Positions 1-8,889 are shown, numbered from the stretch's first letter. The stretch is DNA of 64,000 bases from a candidate division BRC1 bacterium ADurb.Bin183 (GCA_002070185.1 MWCT01000001.1:1-64000), one strand, 5' to 3'. Notes: a model not told the origin generated them from the sequence alone. Numbers and translations: made by a program.

Positions 1-570
1 CGGATTGACACAAACAGCTATCAATTTGCTCTTCATCCGCACCGATATCCTGCCTCCCCTCCTGATAAAGGATCTGTAGAGGTCCGGGGAAACGAAAATT
101 CGGGTAAAGTCATTGACCACCAGCTCTTTCTCGCCTTTTGGCAGTTCATTCTTCACCACTTGTAACAATCTGTTCGTCAGTGCGCCCTCTACCCCTATCA
201 CAGTGTGTTTTTTGATTACATCCGAATCGTAGTCATCCACAGAGAAACAACCGACGATGCCCGTTTGAAAATGACCGCCCAGCCGTTGGGAATAGGCGTA
301 AAAAACAGGTTGGTCTTCTTCGACAAGCGCCCCATTTTTGATAAGCGCCTCCAGATTTTCCGCCGCCTTTTGATAAACCGCCGCGCTGTAAGGCTCCGTT
401 CCGGCGGGGAGCCCTATCTCCGCGCGCACCACATGTATAAAGGATTGCGGGTTATCTTTCCCGATTTCCATAGATTGCTTGTAATCCACCACATCATAAG
501 GAGGCGAGGCGATGAGCGAAGCCCGTTGGGGAACGGGACGCCATGCCTTAAAGGGACGAATAATCGCCAT
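1..570 (-). CDS. DUF1015 family protein, N-terminal part, runs off the left edge
   Basis: Reading leftward from ATG at 570, the first 122 codons match what I know of the DUF1015 family: an early PFKAWRP stretch, LIASPPYDVV, a DNPQSFIHV segment, then QTGIVGCFSVDDY and IKKH. The function of the family is unknown to me. A GGAAAGG ribosome binding site lies just upstream of the start. Family members are usually about 400 residues, so at least half would lie outside the window. After IKKH (around position 204) the frame stays open to the edge, but the residues no longer follow the family pattern (normally LTREEKE and a DR..H motif). Arginine codons also switch from CGN to mostly AGA/AGG. The last 68 codons may therefore belong to foreign or misjoined DNA. 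The DUF1015 call is firm only for 205-570. Confidence 0.75.
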   Translation of the reverse strand, partial: MAIIRPFKAWRPVPQRASLIASPPYDVVDYKQSMEIGKDNPQSFIHVVRAEIGLPAGTEPYSAAVYQKAAENLEALIKNGALVEEDQPVFYAYSQRLGGHFQTGIVGCFSVDDYDSDVIKKHTVIGVEGALTNRLLQVVKNELPKGEKELVVNDFTRIFVSPDLYRSFIRRGGRISVRMKSKLIAVCVNP

Positions 571-719
571 TTTTTTAACCTTTCCGTAAATATTTAAAAC
601 GAGTTTTGCTACTCGTTTATAAACATCAAATTCAAGAAAAACCTTTTCGCTCGATGAATTTCCTTGCAAAAATCTTACCCCTAAATATCATACATGTTAG
701 AAAATCGGGAGAAAAAGCA

Positions 720-1157
720 ATGTTAAATTTTTATCTTTTTTGGGGGCTTACACTCCTTGCCGCCTCCGCTTCGGCATGCGCGCAAAAGTCTCCGCTAAAA
801 GATGACGCTCCCGCTACACCCACCGCCGCTATACGCACCTTTGAAAAGACCGACGACGGCAAGAGCGTCCGTCTAAAAATCGGCGAGGAATTTCAAATTC
901 AACTCAAAGGCGTCCCAACCGCCGGCTACACATGGAAAATAATGGAGATGGACACGGCTCGATTGAGGCTCATATCGGAAAGCCAAAAATCATTGACGCC
1001 CGTTGGCATGGTGGGCGGGTCGTCCCTCTTCATCTGGAGGCTTTCCCCGCAGACCGCCGGCAAAAGCCGTCTTGTCCTGAAAAATTTCCGCTCATGGGAG
1101 GGCGCCGACAAAGCGGTTGAGACCTTTACTTTAACAATCCATGCGGAAAAGAATTGA
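720..1157 (+). CDS. Chagasin-like (I42) cysteine protease inhibitor, lipoprotein
   Basis: A 145-residue product starting at ATG 720. An upstream in-frame start at 606 would bury the signal peptide, so I reject it. The N terminus is a short hydrophobic segment ending in a lipobox (SASAC), so the protein is probably lipid-anchored in the envelope. The rest is a small beta domain with the three loop signatures of chagasin-type inhibitors: VPTAGYTW (NPTTG-like loop), GMVGGSS (central glycine loop) and NFRSWEG (RPW-like loop). Family members block papain-like proteases by inserting these loops into the active-site cleft. The target is unknown; it could be secreted host or competitor proteases or the cell's own. 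It lies 57 bases ahead of the glycosidase gene and may be cotranscribed with it. Confidence 0.8.
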   Translation: MLNFYLFWGLTLLAASASACAQKSPLKDDAPATPTAAIRTFEKTDDGKSVRLKIGEEFQIQLKGVPTAGYTWKIMEMDTARLRLISESQKSLTPVGMVGGSSLFIWRLSPQTAGKSRLVLKNFRSWEGADKAVETFTLTIHAEKN

Positions 1158-1214
1158 CATCAAAAAGACCTTTGCTCTTTTCTAAATGTAAATACATTTA
1201 AGGAGGATTTTGTC

Positions 1215-2783
1215 TTGAAAAACTTTTTATTTCGAGGTATCATCGCAATATGTTTTGCGGCGATGTTTTTCTCTCAAAACGCGGGGGCGGATTGGGAAAC
1301 CATATCTGCCGGCATTGATTATCAGAAGTTCACCGAGGCGGGCAACACGCTCGTCTATGTTGCGCGGATGCTCAGCGGAAATCAAAATTGCGCATTTGAC
1401 ACTATGATCGCTGGCGGATATCTCAAATCGGCAAACGTCGCATACGGACGCGAAACAGTCAGCGGCATGGTCTCGCGCTATAACGACGGGCTTAACGATT
1501 ATTACTGGAAAACATGGGGCAAACGCAACGACATCATCGCCGCCGTCAACGGCGACTACTGGGAGCGCGAATCTTATCCCAGCGGACCTTGGTCGGGCTA
1601 TCCCCTGGGCGGACAGGTTCAAAGCGGTTGGTTCATTCGCCGGTATGGCGGCTTTAGCGGCAGTTCCGGCGTTTTTGTCAACGCTTGGGGCGTGCCCAAA
1701 ATCGGCGGCGACGTCTGGAATGGCGAGAACTCCTCAGCCCGGCAGAAAATCGTTTTCGCCGATTCGTCTGAAGCCATTATTACAAACATCAACCTACCGC
1801 GCGGTTCCGAAGATCTCATCGTTTATACCCGCCACAACGGACCCCATACTCAAACCGACAACAGCGGCGTGGAAGTCGTGCTGGAACTCAATACCCCCAG
1901 CTTCCCCTATGCTTACGGCGCCCCCTCCAATTCATGCACAGGAACCATAAAGGAAATCCGCGACGGTCAAGGCTCGACCTACATCCCCTACGACCAAATT
2001 GTCCTTTCCGGCTCCGGCTCATACGCAACAACGTTAAGAAATAAATGCGTATTGGGGCAGACTATCTCCATCTTCTTAACCATTCGCGACTACGGTTTTA
2101 GTGGCAGGACGCCCAAACACCCCGCTCAGGATTGGACAAGCTGTTATGGCAGCATTGGATGCGACCGCGAAATACTCATCGACAGTCAGGTCACCAACCT
2201 CCCCTCGCCCGATACGCTCAAACGTGCCCGCACCGCCTTTGCATACAATGCCACATACACCTTCCTTGTGGTTGTGGATGAATTCATGAACAACGGCTCT
2301 TATGGCATGAACTTTCAGGAACTTGCCGAATTCTGCCGCGACCGCTTGTCTGCAACCCATGCCGCCTCCGTTGACGGCGGCGGCTCTTCATGCATGTGGA
2401 TTAAAGGAAAGGGCATTGTGAATGTCCCCTCCGACGGCAGCGAACGCGCCACCTATAACGGCATGATGTTCGTCAATCTTCTGCCCGCCACATACTCCAC
2501 TGCGTTTAGCGAAGGAACGCCGGTTACGAACAACAAAGGCACCCTCCTTTATCTCGGTCCCGGCACAAACTTTTCCTATCGCGCCAGCCTTCCGCGGGGA
2601 CAAACCGGAACCATCCTTTCCCACATGAAAAATATTTCCCCAACAGAAAGCATTAACATGAACGGCGTGTATGCCAAAGGACAATACTGGTGGAAATGGA
2701 GCGTCAACGGAATGGAAGGTTGGACGCGAGAGGATGACTTGCAGGATATTACTTCAATTGAAAATTGGGAAATATTTAATTGA
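1215..2783 (+). CDS. Secreted phosphodiester glycosidase (NAGPA/DUF2233-like) with C-terminal SH3-like domain
   Basis: 522 residues from TTG 1215, preceded by a perfect AGGAGG at 1201-1206. A signal peptide ends in NAGA-DW. The middle of the protein has the phosphodiester glycosidase fold signatures: an AAVNGDYW segment near residue 110 and a late DGGGSS followed by a PSDGSERATYNGMMFV segment around residues 390-425. In this family these residues form the active site that splits sugar phosphodiesters, as in the lysosomal uncovering enzyme. The last 90 residues (GTLLYLGPGTNFSYRASLPRGQ onward to WWKWSVNGMEGWT) resemble a bacterial SH3 domain, suggesting wall or matrix binding. The substrate is unknown; teichoic-acid-like or capsular phosphodiesters are inferences. 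Its stop overlaps the next gene's start. Confidence 0.85.
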   Translation: MKNFLFRGIIAICFAAMFFSQNAGADWETISAGIDYQKFTEAGNTLVYVARMLSGNQNCAFDTMIAGGYLKSANVAYGRETVSGMVSRYNDGLNDYYWKTWGKRNDIIAAVNGDYWERESYPSGPWSGYPLGGQVQSGWFIRRYGGFSGSSGVFVNAWGVPKIGGDVWNGENSSARQKIVFADSSEAIITNINLPRGSEDLIVYTRHNGPHTQTDNSGVEVVLELNTPSFPYAYGAPSNSCTGTIKEIRDGQGSTYIPYDQIVLSGSGSYATTLRNKCVLGQTISIFLTIRDYGFSGRTPKHPAQDWTSCYGSIGCDREILIDSQVTNLPSPDTLKRARTAFAYNATYTFLVVVDEFMNNGSYGMNFQELAEFCRDRLSATHAASVDGGGSSCMWIKGKGIVNVPSDGSERATYNGMMFVNLLPATYSTAFSEGTPVTNNKGTLLYLGPGTNFSYRASLPRGQTGTILSHMKNISPTESINMNGVYAKGQYWWKWSVNGMEGWTREDDLQDITSIENWEIFN

Positions 2784-3646
2784 TTGTTAAATGCCGACAA
2801 TGCGGAGAATTAATCTTTTTCAAGGATGAGCAGGCGGGGCAAACAGCGCCATGCACCGTCTGCCATTCTCCTATTTTGCTGCCCTCAAAAAAAATAATAC
2901 TTCCCCCGGAGGAAACCGCAGATATTGAACCTGCAAAAACCGAGCCGGAAAAAGAAGGCGAAACCGCGTCCGCCGATGACAACCTTGATGAAATTCCACC
3001 GCAAGAGCTCCCGGAACAAAAAGGCGCTCCATCGCATCTGCCGCCGACGTTTATTACAGCCCCTCTGCCGCCTCCCCGAATGGAACCGGAAATCCCTCTG
3101 CCTGAAGATGAATTAGCAGGCATAATTCCCCGCTCGGAAGTGGTTCTCGAACTCAAATCGCCGGACGCCCTCAAAACAGAAGAAACCGACAAACCGCCGC
3201 CGCCGCCTATGGCGCCCTGCCCCTTTTGCAGCGCCTTGCTGAACATTCCCGTTGACCCCCGCATTGTCAAATTTCCCTGCCCTAAATGCAACAAGCCGCT
3301 AACCCTTTTGCGCTCGCTAAAAGGGGCAAGAGTTGCCCCCGCAACCCAAATCCAAGAATCGCCCATTATCTACGCCGGCGAGGGCGTCTGCATTTGCGGC
3401 TTATGCAAAAAGCCGGTCGAAGTCAGCAATGCCGATGAACGACAAATCACCTGCCTCCATTGCATGTCCCGACTCTCCGTCCCTCAGCGCGTCACATGCC
3501 CCGATTGCGATGGCAGAAACACAGTCTTCAAAATCCCCAGAAAAGCCCTTATCCTTGCCGGGATCGCCAGCGAGCCCAAAGGTCCGTATTACCATTGCAA
3601 CTCCTGCGGACGTAAATTCGCCATTCAATTTCCCTCCGCATTATAA
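2780..3646 (+). CDS. Cytoplasmic multi-zinc-ribbon protein
   Basis: 288 residues from a TTG start that overlaps the preceding TGA stop in the four bases TTGA, indicating translational coupling. No signal peptide or membrane segment is present. Four zinc-ribbon-like CxxC pairs are visible: CRQC with CTVC near residues 5-31, CPFC with CPKC near 147-172, CGLC with CLHC near 210-230, and CPDC with CNSC near 241-276. Between the first and second ribbons lies a long acidic, proline-rich linker (residues 45-145). Such zinc-finger/linker proteins are often found in large-genome environmental bacteria, with no defined role. Possible roles are nucleic-acid or protein binding. The tight coupling with an exported glycosidase is unexplained. 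Confidence 0.6.
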   Translation: MIVKCRQCGELIFFKDEQAGQTAPCTVCHSPILLPSKKIILPPEETADIEPAKTEPEKEGETASADDNLDEIPPQELPEQKGAPSHLPPTFITAPLPPPRMEPEIPLPEDELAGIIPRSEVVLELKSPDALKTEETDKPPPPPMAPCPFCSALLNIPVDPRIVKFPCPKCNKPLTLLRSLKGARVAPATQIQESPIIYAGEGVCICGLCKKPVEVSNADERQITCLHCMSRLSVPQRVTCPDCDGRNTVFKIPRKALILAGIASEPKGPYYHCNSCGRKFAIQFPSAL

Positions 3647-3764
3647 GGAAATGGGAGCCTGTTGAATACGCCAACTTTTCGGATGATTCCGCCTCTTTCC
3701 CATTGACCCGAAAATAGTTTCGGTAGTAGGAAAGGGGTTTTATTTTCTTGAAAGGATAAACCCC

Positions 3765-4976
3765 ATGGCTTCAAAAAATATTAATGTGGATTTTGCCTTG
3801 ATAAAAAAATTGGCGGATAAACATACGGACGCCATGATTTCCTTTCTGCGCGATATCGTTGCAATCCCCTCTTTCAGCGCCGGCGAAAAAGCCGTTGCCC
3901 TGCGCATTAAAAAGGAAATGCTCAAAGTCGGTTTTGAAAAGGTTTTCATTGACGATTACGGCTCAGTTATCGGGCGCATCGGAAAAGGCTCGCCCTGCCT
4001 CGTCTATGACGGGCACATTGACACCGTCGGCGTGGCAGACCCGAAGGCTTGGGCGTTCGACCCCTTCAAAGGCAAGGTGGAAAATGGTTTTGTCTGGGGA
4101 CGCGGCGCCTCCGATAACAAAGCCGCGCCGGTTGTGCAGATATATGGATTGAAAATATTGAAGGAACTGCTCGGCAAAAAATTCCCCGGCACGGTTTATG
4201 TTGTGGGGAGCGTGCAGGAAGAAGCCTGCGACGGACTTGCGCTTGGACACGCATTGCAACATTCCATCAAACAAAAAGCGGACGCCGTTGTTCTGGGCGA
4301 GTGCACCGGCTGCGCCATCTATCGCGGACATCGCGGACGCATGGAGATTTTGGTTTCCACATCGGGCGTCTCCAGTCACGCATCCGCCCCGGAGCGCGGC
4401 GTTAACGCCGTTTATAAAATGGCGCCGATTATTAAAGAAATTGAAGAGCTCAACAACCGTCTAAAAAGCGACCCCTTTCTTGACAAAGGCACAATCGCCG
4501 TCACCAAAATCGAATGCGACACCGATTCCATTAACTGCGTGCCTTACGCCTGCCGCATTTATATTGACCGCCGTCTGACCAAAGGCGAAACGAAGGCGCT
4601 CGCCATTAGCCAAATTAAAAAACTCCCATCCGCCAAAGGCGCAAAGGTGGAGGTGTTGAAATTTGACGACCCCTCCTACACAGGTAAAACGCTTGTCACG
4701 GAAAAATATTATCCCACTTGGGTTCTGCCGGAAAGGCACAAACTAGTTCAGAGCGCCGCCGCCGCTTATCGCTCTCTTTTTAACTGCGACCCCAAAATTG
4801 ACAAATGGACCTTCAGCACCAACGGCATTTCCAGCATGGGGCAGCTGGGCATCCCCACCATCGGCTTCGGTCCCAGCGAGGAGCGTTTTGCCCATACCAA
4901 TCAAGATAAATGCGCCATAGAAGACTTGCGCATCGCCTGCGCCTTCTACGCCGCCTTGCCGCTGTTTGTGGAATGA
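3765..4976 (+). CDS. M20 family metallo-hydrolase, YgeY-like
   Basis: 403 residues from ATG 3765, with GAAAGGA upstream. The catalytic zinc motifs of the M20 peptidase/deacylase clan are clear: YDGHIDTVG near residue 83, WGRGASDNK near 112, VQEEACDG near 152 and GFGPSEERFAHTNQD near the C terminus. The DPKAWAFDPFKG segment after the first motif is characteristic of the YgeY group, named in some genomes as a selenium-metabolism-linked hydrolase. The reaction is hydrolysis of an amide or peptide bond in a small substrate, in the cytoplasm. I see no selenium-related genes next to it, so the selenium link is not supported here. It stands alone between two short gaps. A small inverted repeat (3708-3723) lies upstream. 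Confidence 0.85.
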   Translation: MASKNINVDFALIKKLADKHTDAMISFLRDIVAIPSFSAGEKAVALRIKKEMLKVGFEKVFIDDYGSVIGRIGKGSPCLVYDGHIDTVGVADPKAWAFDPFKGKVENGFVWGRGASDNKAAPVVQIYGLKILKELLGKKFPGTVYVVGSVQEEACDGLALGHALQHSIKQKADAVVLGECTGCAIYRGHRGRMEILVSTSGVSSHASAPERGVNAVYKMAPIIKEIEELNNRLKSDPFLDKGTIAVTKIECDTDSINCVPYACRIYIDRRLTKGETKALAISQIKKLPSAKGAKVEVLKFDDPSYTGKTLVTEKYYPTWVLPERHKLVQSAAAAYRSLFNCDPKIDKWTFSTNGISSMGQLGIPTIGFGPSEERFAHTNQDKCAIEDLRIACAFYAALPLFVE

Positions 4977-5019
4977 ATTGAAATCCGTTTTTGGGCGTTT
5001 GCCGTCGCCAGCGCAACCA

Positions 5020-5871
5020 TCACGGCGCATAGGCGCGGCGGAGAGGGATTTTTAAGCGGTCAAACGGCTTATAATTTTCCACGCTTCCCACGCGGGCAAG
5101 GCGGATCCATTTCCTCAAAACCTTCCCGCCCGAATCGCTGAAATACTCCGTCAAATAGCCCACTCCGCTTTTGTTCGATGAAAAATATTTCAGCCCGATA
5201 ATCTTGCCCGCATCGTCCCGCACCCATTCGATGAATATGACCGAATGCCCGGACCTATTGTTCCGGCTCAAATCCATAAAATCGCCGGCGCGCGCCTCTT
5301 CCCAGTCTTCAATCTTTTTGCCAAGCCCGTAATATTCAATGCCTTTTTGCGGACTGTCCCCGCTGCCTTCGATGAACCAGATTTGCAGCAGATTGAAAAG
5401 GTCATAAAAAGACATGCCGTTGAAATCATCCGGATCCATGCCTTTCTGCATATTTCGCAGCTGCATTGCCCGCACAAAAATCTCAAAGGTCAGCCCGCAG
5501 CAATAACTGCATCGGGTGTTATTGGGATGCGCCTTTGCCAGAATGCGCCCTTTGTAATAAAGATTCTGCGTTACGCCAAGGTAAAGGTCATATTCCGGCG
5601 CCTTGATGCAGCGATAAGGATAAGAGCCGTCCTTCGGATACGCCTCAATCACACGCAGGACGTAAGGGTTGAGCGCGCCCTCCGCGTCGTCCTCCACCGG
5701 CTCCGTTTGATTAGCCAGATATTTATCCACCGGTGAAAAATTCCGTCCGTCCACCGGATAACGCCCGCGGCGGTAATATTCATTTGCGTCGGAATGCTTC
5801 CAATACATCCGGCACCCGCTGAGCTGCGCCGCCGCTAAAAGAATAAAAAGAAGCCCGCGCCATTTTTTCAT
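5020..5871 (-). CDS. Cys/His envelope lipoprotein, NlpC/P60- or CHAP-like (paralogue of the 34.6 kb gene)
   Basis: 283 residues with a lipoprotein signal ending in lipobox LSGC at residue 20. I do not recognise a named family. The core contains a TRCSYCCGLTFEIF segment (about residue 128) and a later ARAGDFMDLSRNNRSGHSVIF segment (about 198-218). A Cys at the start of a helix followed by an AGDF strand and a GHSVIF strand is the layout of NlpC/P60 and CHAP cysteine peptidases/amidases. So a wall- or envelope-cleaving role is a reasonable inference, but not shown. The product at 34559-35635 shares the same ordered motifs (YPKDGSYPY, CxxC/S-G-hT, WxxAR.GDF, SGHSVIF). It is the last gene of a minus-strand run behind the ACT gene. 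Confidence 0.6.
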   Translation of the reverse strand: MKKWRGLLFILLAAAQLSGCRMYWKHSDANEYYRRGRYPVDGRNFSPVDKYLANQTEPVEDDAEGALNPYVLRVIEAYPKDGSYPYRCIKAPEYDLYLGVTQNLYYKGRILAKAHPNNTRCSYCCGLTFEIFVRAMQLRNMQKGMDPDDFNGMSFYDLFNLLQIWFIEGSGDSPQKGIEYYGLGKKIEDWEEARAGDFMDLSRNNRSGHSVIFIEWVRDDAGKIIGLKYFSSNKSGVGYLTEYFSDSGGKVLRKWIRLARVGSVENYKPFDRLKIPLRRAYAP

Positions 5872-5907
5872 TTTTATGTCCTTGTGTCTGAAAATTATTT
5901 TTTGAGC

Positions 5908-6345
5908 TTACGCCATGTTCAGCGCCTTGAGGTCTTCGCGGGAAACAACAACCACGCCGGATTCTTGAAATGCGGCTACGGCTTTTTCGGAATCGTCGAA
6001 CCGAAGGGCGATATAAGCGCGCTCGCCGCGCGTCCCCAGCGAATAAAGATACTCCACATTCAGATTCTTCTTTCCGATAACATTCAAAACCTTAGCCAGA
6101 CCGCCCGGACGGTCGGTTGTGTCCACAATGACGATATCGGTCTTGACCGCTGTGATGCCGCCCTCTTTCAAGACATCCACCGCCTTGTCCACATCATCCA
6201 CAATCAGGCGCACCACCCCAAAATCGCTGGTGTCCGCCAGCGTCGCCGTGCGGATGTTGATCGCCGCATTGGCAAGGAGGTTAGCGACCTCCGCCAGCCG
6301 CCCCTGCTTATTTTCTAAAAAGATGGACAACTGTTGAACGTTCAT
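5908..6345 (-). CDS. Tandem ACT-domain protein
   Basis: 145 residues made of two ACT domains. The first (residues 3-67) begins with QLSIFLENKQGRLAEVANLL; the second (70-137) has VDTTDRPGGLAKVLNVIGKKN. ACT domains bind amino acids or related acids and regulate metabolic enzymes. A perfect AGGAGG lies before the start. It directly follows the phenylacetate-CoA ligase gene with a 20-base gap. This ACT-plus-ligase pairing is common in bacteria and archaea, where the ACT protein is presumed to sense aromatic acids or their amino-acid precursors. No catalytic domain is present. Confidence 0.85.
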   Translation of the reverse strand: MNVQQLSIFLENKQGRLAEVANLLANAAINIRTATLADTSDFGVVRLIVDDVDKAVDVLKEGGITAVKTDIVIVDTTDRPGGLAKVLNVIGKKNLNVEYLYSLGTRGERAYIALRFDDSEKAVAAFQESGVVVVSREDLKALNMA

Positions 6346-6365
6346 AGAATAATCCTCCTTTGGAT

Positions 6366-7664
6366 TTAAATTTTCCGCTCATCAAAAACGCGCTTTGCCT
6401 TGCCCATGCTCCGTTCAAGACTCTTCGGCTCCACCAGTTTGATGCGGGGCGAAAGCGCCAGAACGCCCTGAATCTCCTTTTGAATCTTTGCCGCGAGCGC
6501 CTCCAGTTTTTTCACCTCATCGGAAAAAACCTTCTCGCTGACCTCTACATGAATTTCCATATCATCCAGCGCGCCGTCGCGTCTTAGATAAATGATATAA
6601 TGCGGCTCTACGCCTTCTATATCCATCAAAATGCTCTCTATCTGGCTGGGGAAAACATTCACGCCGCGGATGATGAGCATGTCGTCCGTGCGCCCTGTGA
6701 TGCGCTCCATGCGGATGTGCGTCCGCCCGCAGGGACAGGGGGCGTCCAGAAGCGCCGTGATATCCCCCGTGCGATAGCGGATGGCGGGGAAGCCCTCCTT
6801 TGTCAGCGTTGTGATAACAAGCTCGCCTCTCTGTCCCGGCGGCAACGGCTCGCCGGTTTCGTGATTGATGACCTCCGGCAAAAAGTGATCGTCAAAGATG
6901 TGCAGCCCCTTTTGTTCAAGACATTCATTTGCCACGCCCGGACCGATTATTTCTGAAAGTCCGTAGATATCTGTCGCCTTGATGTTCAGATTATGCTCGA
7001 TTTTTTCGCGCATTCCCTCCGACCAAGGCTCTGCGCCAAGCACGCCGTATTTCAACGGCAGCTTTTTGAAATCCACGCCCTCCGCGCCGCCCTCTTCCGC
7101 CAGATGAAGGCTATAGGATGGCGTGCAAGTTATCAACGTGGTGCCGAAATCCTGCAGATAAATCAACTGCCGTTTTGTCTGACCGCTAGAGGCGGGAAGC
7201 ACTGCGCAGCCCATCCGCTCTCCGCCGTAATGGATGCCCAGACCGCCTGTGAACATGCCATAGCCATAAGCGTTCTGAATGATGGAATCCGGCGTTGCGC
7301 CTCCGCAGGCGAGCGCCCGCGCCATCACCTCCGCCCAGATTTCAATATCTTTTTTCGTATATCCGACCGCCGTCGGTTTGCCGGTTGTGCCGCTTGAGGA
7401 ATGAACGCGGACAACCTCTTTCATCGGCACGCAGAAAAGTCCATAGGGATAATTTTCGCGCATATCCGCCTTCGTCAAATAAGGAAGCAGCCTTAAGTCA
7501 TCAAGCGATTTGATATCCTCCGGTTTGATGCCCGCCTTTTCCATCTTGGCGCGGTAAGCGGGCTGCCGCTCATAAACATATTTCACCTGTTTTTTCAAAA
7601 GCTCGAGCTGGAGTTCCCTCCTCTGCCCGACCGGCATTGTTTCCGCATCGGGATTCCAGATCAT
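6366..7664 (-). CDS. paaK: Phenylacetate-CoA ligase family protein
   Basis: 432 residues from ATG 7664, chosen over an upstream in-frame start because a GAAGGAGGGGG site sits just before it and the length then matches the family. The adenylate-forming signature [15 protein letters not shown] lies near residue 95. Further conserved pieces are a DIYGLSE segment near 235, YRTGD near 300 and PCPCGRTH near 315, as in PaaK enzymes. The reaction is ATP-dependent activation of an aryl acid to its CoA thioester, releasing AMP and pyrophosphate. Classical PaaK serves aerobic phenylacetate breakdown, but no other paa genes are nearby. In lineages with the ACT partner the true substrate may be phenylacetate, indoleacetate or another aromatic amino-acid product. 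Confidence 0.9.
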   Translation of the reverse strand: MIWNPDAETMPVGQRRELQLELLKKQVKYVYERQPAYRAKMEKAGIKPEDIKSLDDLRLLPYLTKADMRENYPYGLFCVPMKEVVRVHSSSGTTGKPTAVGYTKKDIEIWAEVMARALACGGATPDSIIQNAYGYGMFTGGLGIHYGGERMGCAVLPASSGQTKRQLIYLQDFGTTLITCTPSYSLHLAEEGGAEGVDFKKLPLKYGVLGAEPWSEGMREKIEHNLNIKATDIYGLSEIIGPGVANECLEQKGLHIFDDHFLPEVINHETGEPLPPGQRGELVITTLTKEGFPAIRYRTGDITALLDAPCPCGRTHIRMERITGRTDDMLIIRGVNVFPSQIESILMDIEGVEPHYIIYLRRDGALDDMEIHVEVSEKVFSDEVKKLEALAAKIQKEIQGVLALSPRIKLVEPKSLERSMGKAKRVFDERKI

Positions 7665-7791
7665 AATGCCCCCTCCTTCTTTTTGCGAGAATCTTTGTCC
7701 AATATCAAAAAGACGATAATGACCCCCGCGTTCTTTCCGCAAGCTTTTTTCAACGGGCGGTTTTTTTTACGGATGAATTTTTTGCGGTTGT

Positions 7792-8337
7792 TTATTTTTG
7801 GTAAAAGACAAGGCGGGTATCGCCGTATAACTTTTCGCGCATCAGGCGCAGGGCTCCGTAAACGGGCTGAAGCGTTTCTTTTTTCCTAACCTCGGCAATG
7901 ACTAAAAGTTCCGCCAAGAAGGACTCGCTCTGCCCAAGACGAATCAAACTTTCATGTGCCAAACCGGTATCGTAGGGAGGTCCAAGAAATATAACGGCGT
8001 CAACGTCCCGCCGCGCCAGAGTCGGGATAACCTTCAAGACATCGCCCTGCACAATCTCCGCTCTGTCCGCAAATCCGCACTTGCGCGCGTTCTCCCGAAT
8101 AATCCGGATGCACGCGTGATTTTTCTCCACAAAAAGGGCGCGCTCCGCCCCGCGGCTCAACGCCTCCAGCCCCACAGCGCCATTGCCCGCAAAAAAATCG
8201 CAAAAATAAATTCCGGGCAGCCGCCCCGATATAATCTCAAATAGCGACGCCTTCACGCGAGCCGCAAGCGGACGCGTTCCCCCGCCCGGTTTTGTGGAAA
8301 GCGTCAGCCCCTTTTTATCCCCGCCCACAATCCGCAT
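7792..8337 (-). CDS. rsmD: 16S rRNA guanine-N2 methyltransferase RsmD-like
   Basis: 181 residues starting MRIVGGDKKG, typical for RsmD, which methylates G966 of 16S rRNA using S-adenosylmethionine. The SAM-binding motif DFFAGNGAVGLEALSRGA is near residue 46. The oddity is motif IV: the family has DPPY or NPPY, whereas this protein reads FLGPPYDTG, with glycine in place of the catalytic acid or amide. Both remaining motifs and the C terminus look intact, so it is not an obvious pseudogene. Either the activity is lost or altered, or the consensus is relaxed here. It starts nine bases after the hpt stop, so the two are probably one transcript. Confidence 0.85.
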   Translation of the reverse strand: MRIVGGDKKGLTLSTKPGGGTRPLAARVKASLFEIISGRLPGIYFCDFFAGNGAVGLEALSRGAERALFVEKNHACIRIIRENARKCGFADRAEIVQGDVLKVIPTLARRDVDAVIFLGPPYDTGLAHESLIRLGQSESFLAELLVIAEVRKKETLQPVYGALRLMREKLYGDTRLVFYQK

Positions 8338-8346
8338 GATTTTGTT

Positions 8347-8889
8347 CTATGAATAAATTTCAGGTTTGAGCACGCCGATGCAGCGCAGATTCCGATACTT
8401 CTCGTTATAATCCAAACCATAACCCACCACAAAAACATCGGGTATTTTGAACCCGATATATTTGATGGGTATCTCGTGCCGTCGCTTTTTCTTTTCCTTC
8501 CAGAGCAGGGCGCAGATTTCCACAGAAGCGGGCGAATGCACATCCAGAAGGTCCTTCACCACTTTTAGCGTTGTGCCCGAATCGTAAATATCCTCAATCA
8601 AAAGAACATGCTTGCCTTTTAACGGCACTGTAACATCTTTTGTGATAATCACCTGTCCGGTGGAATATATCTGCGCTCCATAGCTGGACGCCCCGACAAG
8701 GTCGTAGGCGTGGGGTATGCGCACCTCGCGGGTCAAATCGGCAAGGAAGACAACGCCCCCTTTCAGGATGCTGACCAGCACAAGGTTTTTCCCTTTGTAA
8801 TTTTTTTCTATCTCCCGCGCCAGTTCTTGAATGCGGCGCAAAATTTGCTCCTCTGTAAAAAGAGTTTCCTGCAAATCATTTTGAAGCAT
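8347..8889 (-). CDS. hpt: Hypoxanthine phosphoribosyltransferase
   Basis: 180 residues with the PRPP-binding motif VLLIEDIYDSGTTLK near residue 100 and the N-terminal VSILKGGVVFLADL segment that binds pyrophosphate. The enzyme salvages hypoxanthine and guanine to IMP and GMP in the cytoplasm. The VGASSYG flexible-loop segment is present near residue 66. The end (VVGYGLDYNEKYRNLRCIGVL) is the usual Hpt C terminus, so the gene is complete. It is the likely first gene of the hpt-rsmD pair. Confidence 0.93.
   Translation of the reverse strand: MLQNDLQETLFTEEQILRRIQELAREIEKNYKGKNLVLVSILKGGVVFLADLTREVRIPHAYDLVGASSYGAQIYSTGQVIITKDVTVPLKGKHVLLIEDIYDSGTTLKVVKDLLDVHSPASVEICALLWKEKKKRRHEIPIKYIGFKIPDVFVVGYGLDYNEKYRNLRCIGVLKPEIYS

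Noticed and set aside
205-597. Plus-strand open frame of 130 codons at the left end
   Set aside because: Antisense shadow of the DUF1015 gene; it has no ribosome binding site or family features.
5245-5736. Plus-strand frame inside the 5 kb lipoprotein gene
   Set aside because: Antisense to a gene whose motifs recur in its paralogue.
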